A stretch of DNA of 34,570 nucleotides from Microscilla marina ATCC 23134 (GTDB taxonomy: Bacteria > Bacteroidota > Bacteroidia > Cytophagales > Microscillaceae). Shown here in pieces: positions 6,935 to 15,752 of the stretch; positions within the stretch are counted from its first letter, which is position 1; each line of letters opens with the position of its first letter. The notes under the pieces were generated by a model. It saw only the letters and a program-made list of their open reading frames with translations. It had not been told where the DNA came from and ran no database searches. The position numbers and the translations under genes are program-made. The stretch is from assembly GCF_000169175.1 (NCBI RefSeq), contig NZ_AAWS01000071.1:1-34570 (forward strand). Direction: 5' to 3'.

Positions 6935-9223
6935 ATGTTAGAAAAAATGGCGCACAAGATTGATAACCAGACTGAAGAAGAAAAAAGAGAAATTTTAAGA
7001 AGATACCGCCACTTGCTAAAAACGGCTAGTCCTTTTCTGAAAGACGGGGACGCTAAACTAATTAAAAAGGCATTTAAAACTGCGGCAGACGGGCACATAG
7101 AAATGCGCCGCAAAACGGGAGAACCTTATATCTATCACCCTATAGCGGTGGCACAGATTGTAGTAGGAGAAATTAACCTGGGACCCACCGCCATTGCAGC
7201 GGCATTGCTACACGATGTGGTAGAAGATACGGAGGTAACCATTGAAGAAATTGAAAGGGAGTTTGGCGATAAGATTGCCAAAATTGTAGACGGTGTCACC
7301 AAAATATCGTCTACCGATGTCAACGACTTTGAGTTTGACCGAAACATCTCACAACAGGCAGAAAACTTTCGTAAAATGTTGTTGACCCTTTCGGACGATG
7401 TAAGGGTGATTATGGTGAAGATTGCCGACCGGCTACACAATATGCGTACCTTGGATAGTATGGCTCGCCACAAACAACTCAAAATTGCTTCCGAAACTAT
7501 CTACATTTATGCTCCTTTAGCGCACCGCCTGGGCTTGTACAAGATCAAGTCGGAACTGGAAGACCTCTACCTTAAATACACTCATCAGGAAGCTTACCGC
7601 GACATTGCCCAAAAACTGAACGAAACCAAGGTAAAGCGTGATGCTTTTATCGAAGACTTTATTGCGCCTTTGCGTACTTCTATTACCAATGCGGGTTTTA
7701 AGGCGCGTATTTTGGGACGCCCCAAGTCTATTTATTCTATCTGGAGCAAAATGAAGGTACAAAATATCCCCTTCGAGAAGGTGTACGATTTGTTTGCCAT
7801 TAGAATAATTATAGATGTAGACTATGAAAACGAAAAACCGGATTGTTGGCGGGTATATTCGCTGGTGACCGATTCTTACAACCCAAATCCCGATCGCCTG
7901 CGTGACTGGATAAGTACCCCGCGTGCCAATGGATACGAGTCGTTGCACACTACTGTAATGGGACCTGATGGCAAGTGGGTAGAGGTGCAGATCAGGACAG
8001 AAAGAATGGACGAAATTGCCGAGAAAGGGTTTGCTGCCCACTGGAAATACAAAGAGCAAGGCAAAAACGGTAAGAAATCGTCTAAGAAAAACGGAAAACG
8101 CAGCGATAATTCAGGTTTAGACGCCTGGTTGAGTTTGATCAGAGATTTGCGCGAAAAAAGCCAGAATGGTGAGTTAACCGCCACCGAGTTTATCAATGAT
8201 TTTAGGCAAAACTTCTTTGAGAAAGAGGTTTTTGTGTTTATACCCAAAGGCGAATTGCTCACGTTGGCAAACGGGGCCACTGCCCTTGACTTTGCCTTTC
8301 ATGTGCACACCGAAATAGGGTATCGTTGCCTGGGTGCCAAAGTAAACCAAAAGCTGGTGCCGCTGAACTACCAATTGAAAAACGGCGATCAGGTAGAAAT
8401 TATCACCTCTAAAAAGCAAAAGCCAAGTGCCGACTGGTTGCGGTTTGTGCAAACCTCTAAAGCCAAAGCGGGCATCAAAGATTACCTCAAGGGGCAAAAA
8501 GAGATCACAGTAAACAAAGGGCTGAATATTTTGAAAAAGAAATTGGCAGACCTGGGGCTTACTTACAACGAAACTTTGCTCGACCAGATCAAAATATTTC
8601 TTGAACTTAAAAAGTCGTATGACTTGCTGCATGCTATAGGCAAGGGGTACATTACTCCTCAGCATATCAACAAGTTTAAGGGTTGGAAGAAAAAACGTGA
8701 TGAAGAGCAAAAAAGACTGGCTGAAGCTCCTCAAAAAGAAGTAGTTGGGAAGAAAAAATCGAAAATAGAAACCCTGTTTATTGGTGGAGAGTCTCAGATA
8801 GAGTACACCTTGGCCAAGTGTTGTAACCCCTTGCCGGGCGATGATGTGTTTGGGTTTATTACCATTCATGATGGTATAAAAATACACCGTACCGACTGCC
8901 CACAAATGGTCAAGGCAATGGCTCAACACGGCGACCGTATTATACGGGCCCAGTGGAAGTCGCAACGCGAATCAGCATTTTTGGCTATTCTAAAGGTCAA
9001 GGGCACCGACCGTATAGGACTGGTAAAAGATGTCACTCAGGTAATTTCAGGCGACTTGCAGGTAAACATCAAGTCGTTGAATATAGGACTGACTGATGAG
9101 GGCATTTTTGAGGGTACGATCAAGGTTTTTGTATACGATACTCAGCATTTAGAAATGCTCAAAGAGGAGCTCATGCAGGTAGAGGGTATTGTAGGTACCA
9201 AAAGGTGTGATACCGACGAGTAA
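6935..9223 (+). CDS. Bifunctional (p)ppGpp synthetase/hydrolase, RelA/SpoT family
   Basis: The enzyme makes and degrades the alarmones ppGpp and pppGpp and so drives the stringent response. The 762-residue length is normal for long RSH proteins. The HD hydrolase domain (about 45-200) keeps His68, His93-Asp94, Glu97-Asp98 and Asp165. The synthetase (about 235-375) has GRPKSIYSIWSKM (261-273), RLRD (321-324; the basic RxKD-type motif of bifunctional enzymes, not the acidic EXDD type of RelA) and NGYESLHTTVMGP. A TGS domain (432-490), a conserved Cys-containing motif CCNPLPGDD (near 628) and a C-terminal ACT domain (about 685-762) complete the regulatory half. Both activities should be intact. 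It is transcribed alone after a 509-nt leader region. I leave the symbol blank because rel, relA and spoT are used inconsistently in Bacteroidota. Confidence 0.95.
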   Translation: MLEKMAHKIDNQTEEEKREILRRYRHLLKTASPFLKDGDAKLIKKAFKTAADGHIEMRRKTGEPYIYHPIAVAQIVVGEINLGPTAIAAALLHDVVEDTEVTIEEIEREFGDKIAKIVDGVTKISSTDVNDFEFDRNISQQAENFRKMLLTLSDDVRVIMVKIADRLHNMRTLDSMARHKQLKIASETIYIYAPLAHRLGLYKIKSELEDLYLKYTHQEAYRDIAQKLNETKVKRDAFIEDFIAPLRTSITNAGFKARILGRPKSIYSIWSKMKVQNIPFEKVYDLFAIRIIIDVDYENEKPDCWRVYSLVTDSYNPNPDRLRDWISTPRANGYESLHTTVMGPDGKWVEVQIRTERMDEIAEKGFAAHWKYKEQGKNGKKSSKKNGKRSDNSGLDAWLSLIRDLREKSQNGELTATEFINDFRQNFFEKEVFVFIPKGELLTLANGATALDFAFHVHTEIGYRCLGAKVNQKLVPLNYQLKNGDQVEIITSKKQKPSADWLRFVQTSKAKAGIKDYLKGQKEITVNKGLNILKKKLADLGLTYNETLLDQIKIFLELKKSYDLLHAIGKGYITPQHINKFKGWKKKRDEEQKRLAEAPQKEVVGKKKSKIETLFIGGESQIEYTLAKCCNPLPGDDVFGFITIHDGIKIHRTDCPQMVKAMAQHGDRIIRAQWKSQRESAFLAILKVKGTDRIGLVKDVTQVISGDLQVNIKSLNIGLTDEGIFEGTIKVFVYDTQHLEMLKEELMQVEGIVGTKRCDTDE

Positions 9224-9468
9224 TATCAACGGCTTTGTTGTACAGGTAGCCTTGCCAAAACAATAAAGCCACTTAATAATCGAGCGATGTTATAATCAAT
9301 AGTCCATAGCTGATTCGAGTAAATGTTCACCTTGTTAAATGCTGTAAACCAGCATTTTATATGAAGATTGCGTACTCACTTTATTTTTAAAAGTGTTTCG
9401 GTTTTATGCCTAAACACCCAATTAAATAGTTTTTAAATTCATAAATGACTGATAACCGAGCCTCTGGC

Positions 9469-9499
9469 GAGTCCTTAGATACCGATGTATATCGGTGCT
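9469..9499 (+). repeat. REP-like palindromic unit, core CCGATGTATATCGG
   Basis: The unit reads GAGTCCTTAGATA and then the palindrome CCGATGTATATCGG and TGCT. It is nearly identical to the copies at 3984-4015 and 14582-14614. It sits alone between two genes of the same strand. Confidence 0.75.
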
Positions 9500-9740
9500 C
9501 AACAAAGTTAAACAGCAAACAACTTTGACTAAAATCACTGTGGAGTATTGATAATATGACAATTATAATAAGGGAGCAACCAACAAATAGTATACACATT
9601 TGATAGGTGATGCTTTACCCTGATGTGTTGTTAAATTTTTTGACCATAGCTATGGCTATGCTCGCAAAATTTGCCTCGCCTCAGAACAAAGCCTCTACCC
9701 AAAAATGGGCACTTTATTTCCTGATTACTCCCTAAAGCTT

Positions 9741-9768
9741 TTGGACTAATAAATTTATTCTATCTTTG
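9741..9768 (+). promoter_or_regulatory. Bacteroidota-type promoter of the Fur-family gene
   Basis: A -33 TTG at 9741-9743 and a -7 TATCTTTG at 9761-9768 (consensus TAnnTTTG) are 17 nt apart, which fits the known Bacteroidota layout. The box ends 67 nt before the start codon at 9836. This is the best promoter match in the window. Confidence 0.6.
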
Positions 9769-9835
9769 CGCAGAAAAACGTTGTGCAAAAAGGCGGAGAA
9801 GAGGTGCTACCACTACAAAACAAAAAGCATAAATT

Positions 9836-10321
9836 ATGGCATTGAATAATGAAGAATTTGATAAGGTAAAAAGTATTTTTGTTGCTTATCTGGAAAATAA
9901 ATCTTTGCGAAAAACCCCCGAACGTTTTGCTATACTTGAAGAAATTTATACAAGAGGTGGGCATTTCGACGTAGAGTCGCTTTATATAAGCATGAAAAAC
10001 AAAAATTACCGGGTAAGCCGGGCTACGGTGTATAATACACTGGATATTTTGGTAGACTGTGACTTGGTGATTAAGCACCAATTTGGTAAAAACCTGGCAC
10101 AATACGAAAAAGCTTATGGGTACAAGCAGCACGATCATTTGATTTGTACCGACTGCCATACTGTAGTAGAGTTTTGTGACCCTCGCATTCAGAATATTCA
10201 GAACATGGTAGGCGACCTTCTGAAGTTTGATATTATGCATCATTCGTTGGTGTTTTATGGCAAATGCAATAAACCCGACTGTAAAAATAAAGAAGAGTTA
10301 GAAATTAAAAAGGCGGGGTAA
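9836..10321 (+). CDS. Fur-family metal-dependent transcriptional repressor
   Basis: Residues about 20-85 form the winged helix with [12 protein letters not shown] (61-72) as recognition helix. The dimerisation and metal part has the HDH metal motif at 99-101, a zinc pair CTDC (104-107) and the second pair Cys144/Cys149 (CNKPDC), so the structural zinc site is complete. The length (161) is normal. The protein could be Fur (iron), PerR (peroxide), Zur or another branch; the sequence alone does not decide. It has its own promoter and no obvious partner gene; neighbours are rel/spoT upstream and a STAS protein downstream. I see no convincing Fur-box inverted repeat at its promoter, so I make no claim of autoregulation. 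Confidence 0.9.
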   Translation: MALNNEEFDKVKSIFVAYLENKSLRKTPERFAILEEIYTRGGHFDVESLYISMKNKNYRVSRATVYNTLDILVDCDLVIKHQFGKNLAQYEKAYGYKQHDHLICTDCHTVVEFCDPRIQNIQNMVGDLLKFDIMHHSLVFYGKCNKPDCKNKEELEIKKAG

Positions 10322-10479
10322 GTAAAACTACAAAAATAACCTACTCCACCGAACTTTGTCTCTGATTGTTGTACTTCTCCAAAAAACTAGTTCAGCAAAC
10401 AGGTACTGCCTTCTTTTGGATTACTTTACTTTTTCCATTTTACTAAGCGCTTACTGTCTTTGGATTAAACATTTTTACC

Positions 10480-10833
10480 ATGAATTTTAGCCATTCGATT
10501 GAAAACAATATACTGATCCTGAATTTTGAGGGCGACCTGATTGAAATTCCTCGCGATACCAAGTTGATAGAGGTAATAGAAGATGCCCTTGAGCAGGATA
10601 TTAAACTATGCGCCATCGAAATTTCAAAGTTGCGTTACATGAACAGTACCGGAATCAATACGCTGATACTGGTACTTACCAAGTTTCGTAACCGAGGCGG
10701 CGAGGTAGTACTGATTAACCCCTCTGAGCAAATCAAAAAACTTTTGATTATCACTAAGTTATCGGCCATATTTACGATTACCAAAACCAAAGAAGAGGCC
10801 ATAAGACTGCTCGAAGAGGAAGCCTCTGCCTGA
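10480..10833 (+). CDS. STAS-domain protein, anti-sigma factor antagonist type
   Basis: The 117 residues are a single STAS domain (SpoIIAA/RsbV fold): beta-rich start FSHSIENNILILNFEGDL, then LRYMNSTGINTLILVL and GGEVVLINPSEQIKKLL. In SpoIIAA-like proteins the phosphorylated serine lies in a D-S-S/T-G motif. Here Ser56 is kept in N-S-T-G, with Asn in place of Asp. By family role it would bind an anti-sigma kinase when unphosphorylated and release a sigma factor or other target. No such kinase is adjacent. A SpoIIE-type phosphatase, the usual activator class, is encoded 16 kb away (26818-30150), but a link is only inference. It lies 96 nt before purA on the same strand. Confidence 0.85.
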   Translation: MNFSHSIENNILILNFEGDLIEIPRDTKLIEVIEDALEQDIKLCAIEISKLRYMNSTGINTLILVLTKFRNRGGEVVLINPSEQIKKLLIITKLSAIFTITKTKEEAIRLLEEEASA

Positions 10834-10887
10834 CAACACACACGCGTGGTATGTACAACCATTGCACGAGGTAAGCCTCGTGTATAA

Positions 10888-12216
<1,329 letters not shown>

Positions 12217-12222
12217 TGAAGC

Positions 12223-12645
12223 ATGCAACCAATTTATTCAATCATATCAACATTACTCAGGGGCTACGGCTTCTGGGTAATTTTTTTGTTTTTGGGTCTT
12301 GGTGCTTGTTCGTCGAAGCCCCAAAAACAAGCGCGCGTGTCAAAATCAGCGGCCCTTGTCCAAATGGCCAAAGAGTTCAAAGGTAATCATCGCCTTGCCT
12401 ATATTCAACAACAAGTAGATGAAGCTTTTAGGGCATACGATGTTGCGATCAACGAAAGCAATTACCAGCGATGTGCCAATGCTTTGATTGCCTTGCGCAA
12501 AGCCAGCAAAAATGGGGTTACTGAAATGGATATACTTGCCCATGTAAAGGCCATCAATGTGAGGGCTTACGGGGTGTCGTTTTTCAAACAATTGGCTGCT
12601 TCGGCACGCTACCTAGAGAAAAAACCACTTGATTTGCCCGCGTAG
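12223..12645 (+). CDS. Small hypothetical lipoprotein
   Basis: The 140-residue product has an N-terminal hydrophobic segment and a lipobox LGAC with Cys29 as the predicted lipidated residue, followed by SSKPQKQ. The mature part (about 110 residues) is charged and probably helical, with HRLAYIQQQVDEAFRAYDVA and NALIALRKASKNG. I do not recognise a family. The start lies 6 nt after purA, so the two genes are probably read together, although no functional link to purine synthesis is evident. A Ser after the Cys suggests that it is not retained as a surface lipoprotein, but sorting rules in this group are uncertain. Confidence 0.8.
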   Translation: MQPIYSIISTLLRGYGFWVIFLFLGLGACSSKPQKQARVSKSAALVQMAKEFKGNHRLAYIQQQVDEAFRAYDVAINESNYQRCANALIALRKASKNGVTEMDILAHVKAINVRAYGVSFFKQLAASARYLEKKPLDLPA

Positions 12646-12662
12646 CTTGGGTAAATAAGGAC

Positions 12663-12701
12663 TTCCATCTACCGATTTTATAAACCGCTAAAAATCAGTG
12701 T
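12663..12701 (-). repeat. Outer module of the inverted repeat bracketing the kinase gene (left)
   Basis: These 39 nt match the reverse complement of 14657-14695 at 36 of 39 positions. They begin TTCCATCTACCGAT and contain TATAAACCGCTAAAAATCAG. They lie between the lipoprotein and kinase genes. The module overlaps the hairpin at 12670-12716. Confidence 0.75.
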
Positions 12702-12716
12702 TCTATAAAATCGGTA
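12670..12716 (+). terminator. Hairpin after the purA-lipoprotein unit, possible terminator
   Basis: A perfect 13-bp inverted repeat (TACCGATTTTATA at 12670-12682 and its complement at 12704-12716) has a 21-nt loop and starts 25 nt after the lipoprotein stop. No T-tract follows, so factor-independent termination is doubtful. The structure may instead be part of the repeat family. Confidence 0.4.
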
Positions 12717-12728
12717 ACAGGCTTGAAG

Positions 12729-12781
12729 CTTGTCGCTAAAAGCACCGATATGCATCGGTATCTAAGGACTTGAGGCTGTAG
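12729..12781 (-). repeat. Inner module of the inverted repeat bracketing the kinase gene (left), 53 nt
   Basis: This 53-nt stretch matches the reverse complement of 14533-14585 at 51 of 53 positions. It contains a REP-like palindrome (12740-12772). It ends 29 nt before the kinase start codon, so it lies in the kinase leader. Confidence 0.85.
12740..12772 (-). repeat. REP-like palindromic unit, core CCGATGCATATCGG
   Basis: On the minus strand this reads CAAGTCCTTAGATA, CCGATGCATATCGG and TGCTT. It is the inverted counterpart of the copy at 14542-14574. It forms the central part of the 53-nt inner module just upstream of the histidine-kinase gene. Confidence 0.8.
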
Positions 12782-12809
12782 AGACTACTGACCAAAGAAT
12801 ATTAAAAAC

Positions 12810-14552
12810 ATGAACTACCGCTTTTCTTACCTCTCGCTGGGTATGTTTGTGGCAAGTGTCTTCATTATTACGTTATTGTCGACGCTTAACCATGTACCAG
12901 CTACCTACAAAGCTACCGAGGTGCGGTTTTGTTATGGAGATTCGCTTGAGTGGAAAAATCCATCCTACTCTACAGCACATTGGCAACGTAATTTTTATGA
13001 CTCTAGTGGGGTATTTTGGATCAGGTTGGTGGTGCATATCACCCAACCTCCCCAACGCTTCGAGCCGCAGGGTATCACTGTAGATTTTACGGGAATGTAT
13101 GAGGTATATTGGGATGGGCAATTGTTGGGGCGTAACTATCACCCACACAAGGCTACTCAGCAAGTGCAATATGCCCCTTTACATGGCTTGTTTCTCATTC
13201 CCGATTCGTTGGGCAAAGCAGGCAGGCATCAAGTGGCTTTGCGGGTCAGGTATTTTAAAAATTATGGCAAAAGCCCCCACCTGCTAGAGAGCGATTATAC
13301 CGATTTGAATGTGGGCAACTACCTGGCTTTGGCACAAGATAGCCTTGTCAGTACGGCGTATGTACACATCATAGCAGGAGTTTTTCTGGTCATTGGCTTA
13401 TATTATTTTTTTATATTTATGGTAAGCAATCGCCACCTCCGTTTTTTGTTGTTTGCCATTATCTGTATGTCGTTTTTTGCCTTGCTTATAGTAGAGCATT
13501 TACGTTTTTATTACTATTATAACTTCACCTTTCACTATACCCGCCTGGTCATCATTGCCTTACTTACCCTGGGTATATCGGTATTGTTGCCCTTGTTTTT
13601 TATGCATCGGTTTCCGTTTAAGTACAAGCTGCGGGTGATTGGAGCAATGCTGGCAATGATTTTACCTATCTGGATTTTTGCCCAAGGCATAGACCCCAAG
13701 ACAAGTTATACTATGTTGGTATCGTTTGGGGTGTCGTTGTTTTTGGTGTTGCGTGCCATGCAGCAACGCATCGAAGGCAGCACCGAGGCGTTGTTGGGCA
13801 TTGTGGTCTTTTTCATTGCGTTTGTGTGGTTAGATAATTATGACCTGAAGTTGTTTCTAGGGTTTGGTTTCCTCATTATTTTTATGCTCTTATCATTGTC
13901 TATTCAAATGCGCAAACAGCGTCAAGAGTATGAAGCATCGTTGGTGCATTCGAGCCGACTAGAACTGGAGGTGCTGAAAAAAAATATCCAGCCTCATTTT
14001 CTGATGAACTCGCTGGCATCTATCATTGCCTGGATCGATGACGACCCAGCAGTAGGTACACGTTTTATTGCGGCACTTGCCGAAGAATTAGAGATTTTGA
14101 TTGATGTATCGAGCAAAAAACTCATTCCGCTACAGCGGGAAGTAGAACTTTGTGAATCTTACCTTGAGGTAATGAGTTTGCGCAAAGAGGTAAATTATAC
14201 CTTATATACAGTAGGGGTCAAGCCCGATGATTTGATCCCTCCAGCATTGATCCATACGGCTATAGAAAATGGCATTACACACAACCACGACAAAGATGGT
14301 AAAATGGCGTTTTATTTGAGCTTTGCACAAAACCGCTACCAAAGGCATTACACGCTGATGTCGGTAGGGGTACACCGAAAAACTGTGGCTAAAAAAACCG
14401 GGGGTACCGGACTAAAGTATATGGAGGCTCGTTTGCAGGAAAGTTTCCCAAACCGTTGGCAACTGTTGTCGAAACCGATTGAAGGAGGGTGGCAAACTGA
14501 GTTTTTTATTTATAATCGGGAGACGGGAGCTTCTACAGCCTCAAGTCCTTAG
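12810..14552 (+). CDS. 7TM sensor histidine kinase, LytS/YehU type
   Basis: A signal-like N-terminal hydrophobic segment (12-26) leads to an extracytoplasmic beta-rich domain (about 30-180) like the DISMED2 part of 7TMR-DISM receptors. Seven membrane segments follow between about 184 and 366. The cytoplasmic part is a His_kinase domain with phospho-acceptor His396 in NIQPHFLMNSLASI, an N-box in ALIHTAIENGITHN and a glycine motif GGTGLKYMEARL. It is expected to phosphorylate the LytTR regulator encoded at 14895. The two genes are unusually split by 342 nt of repeats. The last residues (SSP) and the TAG stop lie inside a repeat module, so the native C-terminus may have been changed. The ligand is unknown; this class often senses carbohydrates or small molecules. 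Confidence 0.9.
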   Translation: MNYRFSYLSLGMFVASVFIITLLSTLNHVPATYKATEVRFCYGDSLEWKNPSYSTAHWQRNFYDSSGVFWIRLVVHITQPPQRFEPQGITVDFTGMYEVYWDGQLLGRNYHPHKATQQVQYAPLHGLFLIPDSLGKAGRHQVALRVRYFKNYGKSPHLLESDYTDLNVGNYLALAQDSLVSTAYVHIIAGVFLVIGLYYFFIFMVSNRHLRFLLFAIICMSFFALLIVEHLRFYYYYNFTFHYTRLVIIALLTLGISVLLPLFFMHRFPFKYKLRVIGAMLAMILPIWIFAQGIDPKTSYTMLVSFGVSLFLVLRAMQQRIEGSTEALLGIVVFFIAFVWLDNYDLKLFLGFGFLIIFMLLSLSIQMRKQRQEYEASLVHSSRLELEVLKKNIQPHFLMNSLASIIAWIDDDPAVGTRFIAALAEELEILIDVSSKKLIPLQREVELCESYLEVMSLRKEVNYTLYTVGVKPDDLIPPALIHTAIENGITHNHDKDGKMAFYLSFAQNRYQRHYTLMSVGVHRKTVAKKTGGTGLKYMEARLQESFPNRWQLLSKPIEGGWQTEFFIYNRETGASTASSP

Positions 14553-14585
14553 ATGCCGATGCATATCGGTGCTTTTAGCAACAAG
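14533..14585 (+). repeat. Inner module of the inverted repeat bracketing the kinase gene (right), overlaps the gene end
   Basis: This stretch matches the reverse complement of 12729-12781 at 51 of 53 positions. Its first 20 nt are the end of the kinase coding region, including the stop codon. Its first part reads CTACAGCCTCAAGTCCTTAG. Confidence 0.85.
14542..14574 (+). repeat. REP-like palindromic unit, core CCGATGCATATCGG
   Basis: The unit CAAGTCCTTAGATG, CCGATGCATATCGG, TGCTT begins inside the kinase gene and provides its TAG stop. A second unit follows 7 nt later. Confidence 0.8.
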
Positions 14586-14614
14586 TCCTTAGATACCGAT
14601 GTATATCGGTGCTT
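14582..14614 (+). repeat. REP-like palindromic unit, core CCGATGTATATCGG, tandem to the previous one
   Basis: This is a second direct copy, 40 nt downstream of the first, reading CAAGTCCTTAGATA, CCGATGTATATCGG, TGCTT. A decayed third copy can be made out at about 14699-14770 (CAAGTCCTTAG, then ATCGATATGTATCAGTAT). Confidence 0.8.
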
Positions 14615-14656
14615 CAAGTTTGGGGCTGCTCTACAAGCAACTTTCAGGTTTGTAAT

Positions 14657-14695
14657 ACATTGATTTTTAACGGTTTATAACATCGGTAGATGGAA
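14657..14695 (+). repeat. Outer module of the inverted repeat bracketing the kinase gene (right)
   Basis: The 39 nt contain TTGATTTTTAACGGTTTATA and end GGTAGATGGAA. They match the reverse complement of 12663-12701 at 36 of 39 positions. With the inner modules they form a mirrored arrangement around the kinase gene. Confidence 0.75.
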
Positions 14696-14848
14696 GGTTT
14701 CTACAGTCCCAAGTCCTTAGTGCTTTAAGCTACAAGTCATCAACTATCGATATGTATCAGTATCCAGGGGCTTGTCCCTAACTATAAAAGTGAAAATAAA
14801 CAACCTTACAACCTTGACAACTACCCGCAGAACAGGTAGAAAGCTTGT

Positions 14849-14875
14849 GACTTGTCGCTTAAAGCTTGCCCCTGT
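14849..14875 (+). repeat. Dispersed repeat module, copy of the unit at 3955-3982
   Basis: The stretch reads GACTTGTCGCTTAAAGCTTG followed by CCCCTGT. It is the plus-strand counterpart of 3955-3982. It ends 19 nt before the response-regulator start codon and may therefore be part of that gene's leader. Confidence 0.6.
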
Positions 14876-14894
14876 GAGTACTACCAAATAATAT

Positions 14895-15593
14895 ATGAAA
14901 ATACTCATTGTAGAAGACGAGGCTAAAATAGCCCAATACATAGAAAAGGCTACAGTAGCTATATTGGGCGATAAAGTAACCGCCACTAAGATTATTCCAG
15001 ACTTGGTCAGCGCTTTGTACTACCTCGAAGCACATACTATAGACTTGCTGTTGTTAGACTTGAACCTGAACGGAGAGGATGGGTTTGATATTTTACAGCA
15101 GTTAGTAGCGACCTCTTTTCATACCATTATTATATCTGCCAATAAGCATCGGGCTATCGAAGCATTTGAACACGGCGTGCTTGACTTTATCCCCAAACCG
15201 TTTACCAAAGAAAGGCTCCAAAAGGCTTTTGAACGTTGGCACTTATCAGAAAAACGAGCGCCTCATCCTACCAAAAAGCTGGCGATCCGGTCTAAAGGAA
15301 AAATCAAATTGGTAGGCATAGACGAGGTATTGTATATAAAAGCTGCCAATGTGTATGCTACATTGCATTTGAAAAACGGCAGGCAAGAGTTACACGATAA
15401 GTCATTGGACAAATTGCAAATGATACTACCACCAGAGTTTATTCGTATTCATAAATCGTATATGGTAGACATTCATCAAATAAAAAATATTCTCATTCAT
15501 CAAGGCAGTAAATATGAAGCCGTACTTGGCAACGAAGTCATTATTCCGATTGGGCGCACTTATTATAAACAGTTGAAAGAACAATGGAATTGA
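14895..15593 (+). CDS. LytTR-family response regulator
   Basis: The receiver domain (1-118) starts MKILIVEDE, has acidic pocket residues Glu7/Asp8, phospho-acceptor Asp55 (LLLLDLNLNGEDGFD) and the conserved Lys101 in FIPKPF. The C-terminal part (about 130-232) is a LytTR DNA-binding domain with IDEVLYIKAANVYATLHL, LPPEFIRIHKSYMVDI and VIIPIGRTYYKQLKE. The length (232) is typical. Its partner is very likely the 7TM histidine kinase encoded just upstream, with which this regulator class is normally paired. The two genes are separated by a 342-nt repeat array, so separate transcription is possible. The target genes are unknown; I see no obvious LytTR direct-repeat site near the gene itself. Confidence 0.93.
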   Translation: MKILIVEDEAKIAQYIEKATVAILGDKVTATKIIPDLVSALYYLEAHTIDLLLLDLNLNGEDGFDILQQLVATSFHTIIISANKHRAIEAFEHGVLDFIPKPFTKERLQKAFERWHLSEKRAPHPTKKLAIRSKGKIKLVGIDEVLYIKAANVYATLHLKNGRQELHDKSLDKLQMILPPEFIRIHKSYMVDIHQIKNILIHQGSKYEAVLGNEVIIPIGRTYYKQLKEQWN

Positions 15594-15752
15594 TCGGTGA
15601 CACAAGACGGTGGCAAGATGCCTGACTCTGAAGTTTTGACGGATGGATAGATACCCGCACAAAAAACTACGGACTGCCCACTCAAGAAAACTCCCAAAAG
15701 TTTTTAATTTTGCTGGATTGAATTAGCAACCTGATTTTTTAGATATAGAGAA

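Larger units (their letters stand above)
9224..9835. other. Intergenic region between rel/spoT and the Fur-family gene
   Basis: These 612 nt hold a weak 10-bp hairpin without a T-tract (9231-9240 with 9261-9270), a REP-like unit (9469-9499) and a good promoter (9741-9768). Around 9645-9690, CATAGCTATG followed by TTTGCCTCGCCT resembles part of the MITE-like copy near 32955-32980. No credible gene is present: the longest minus-strand ORF here (9387-9599) runs through the REP unit. Confidence 0.5.

Noticed and set aside
9231-9270. Hairpin after rel/spoT (GGCTTTGTTG with CAATAAAGCC)
   Set aside because: It is a short stem with a wobble pair, a 20-nt loop and no T-run; mentioned within the intergenic entry only.
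9387-9599. Minus-strand frame of 70 codons between rel/spoT and the Fur gene
   Set aside because: It is translated through a REP-like palindrome and has no protein-like features beyond a random hydrophobic start.
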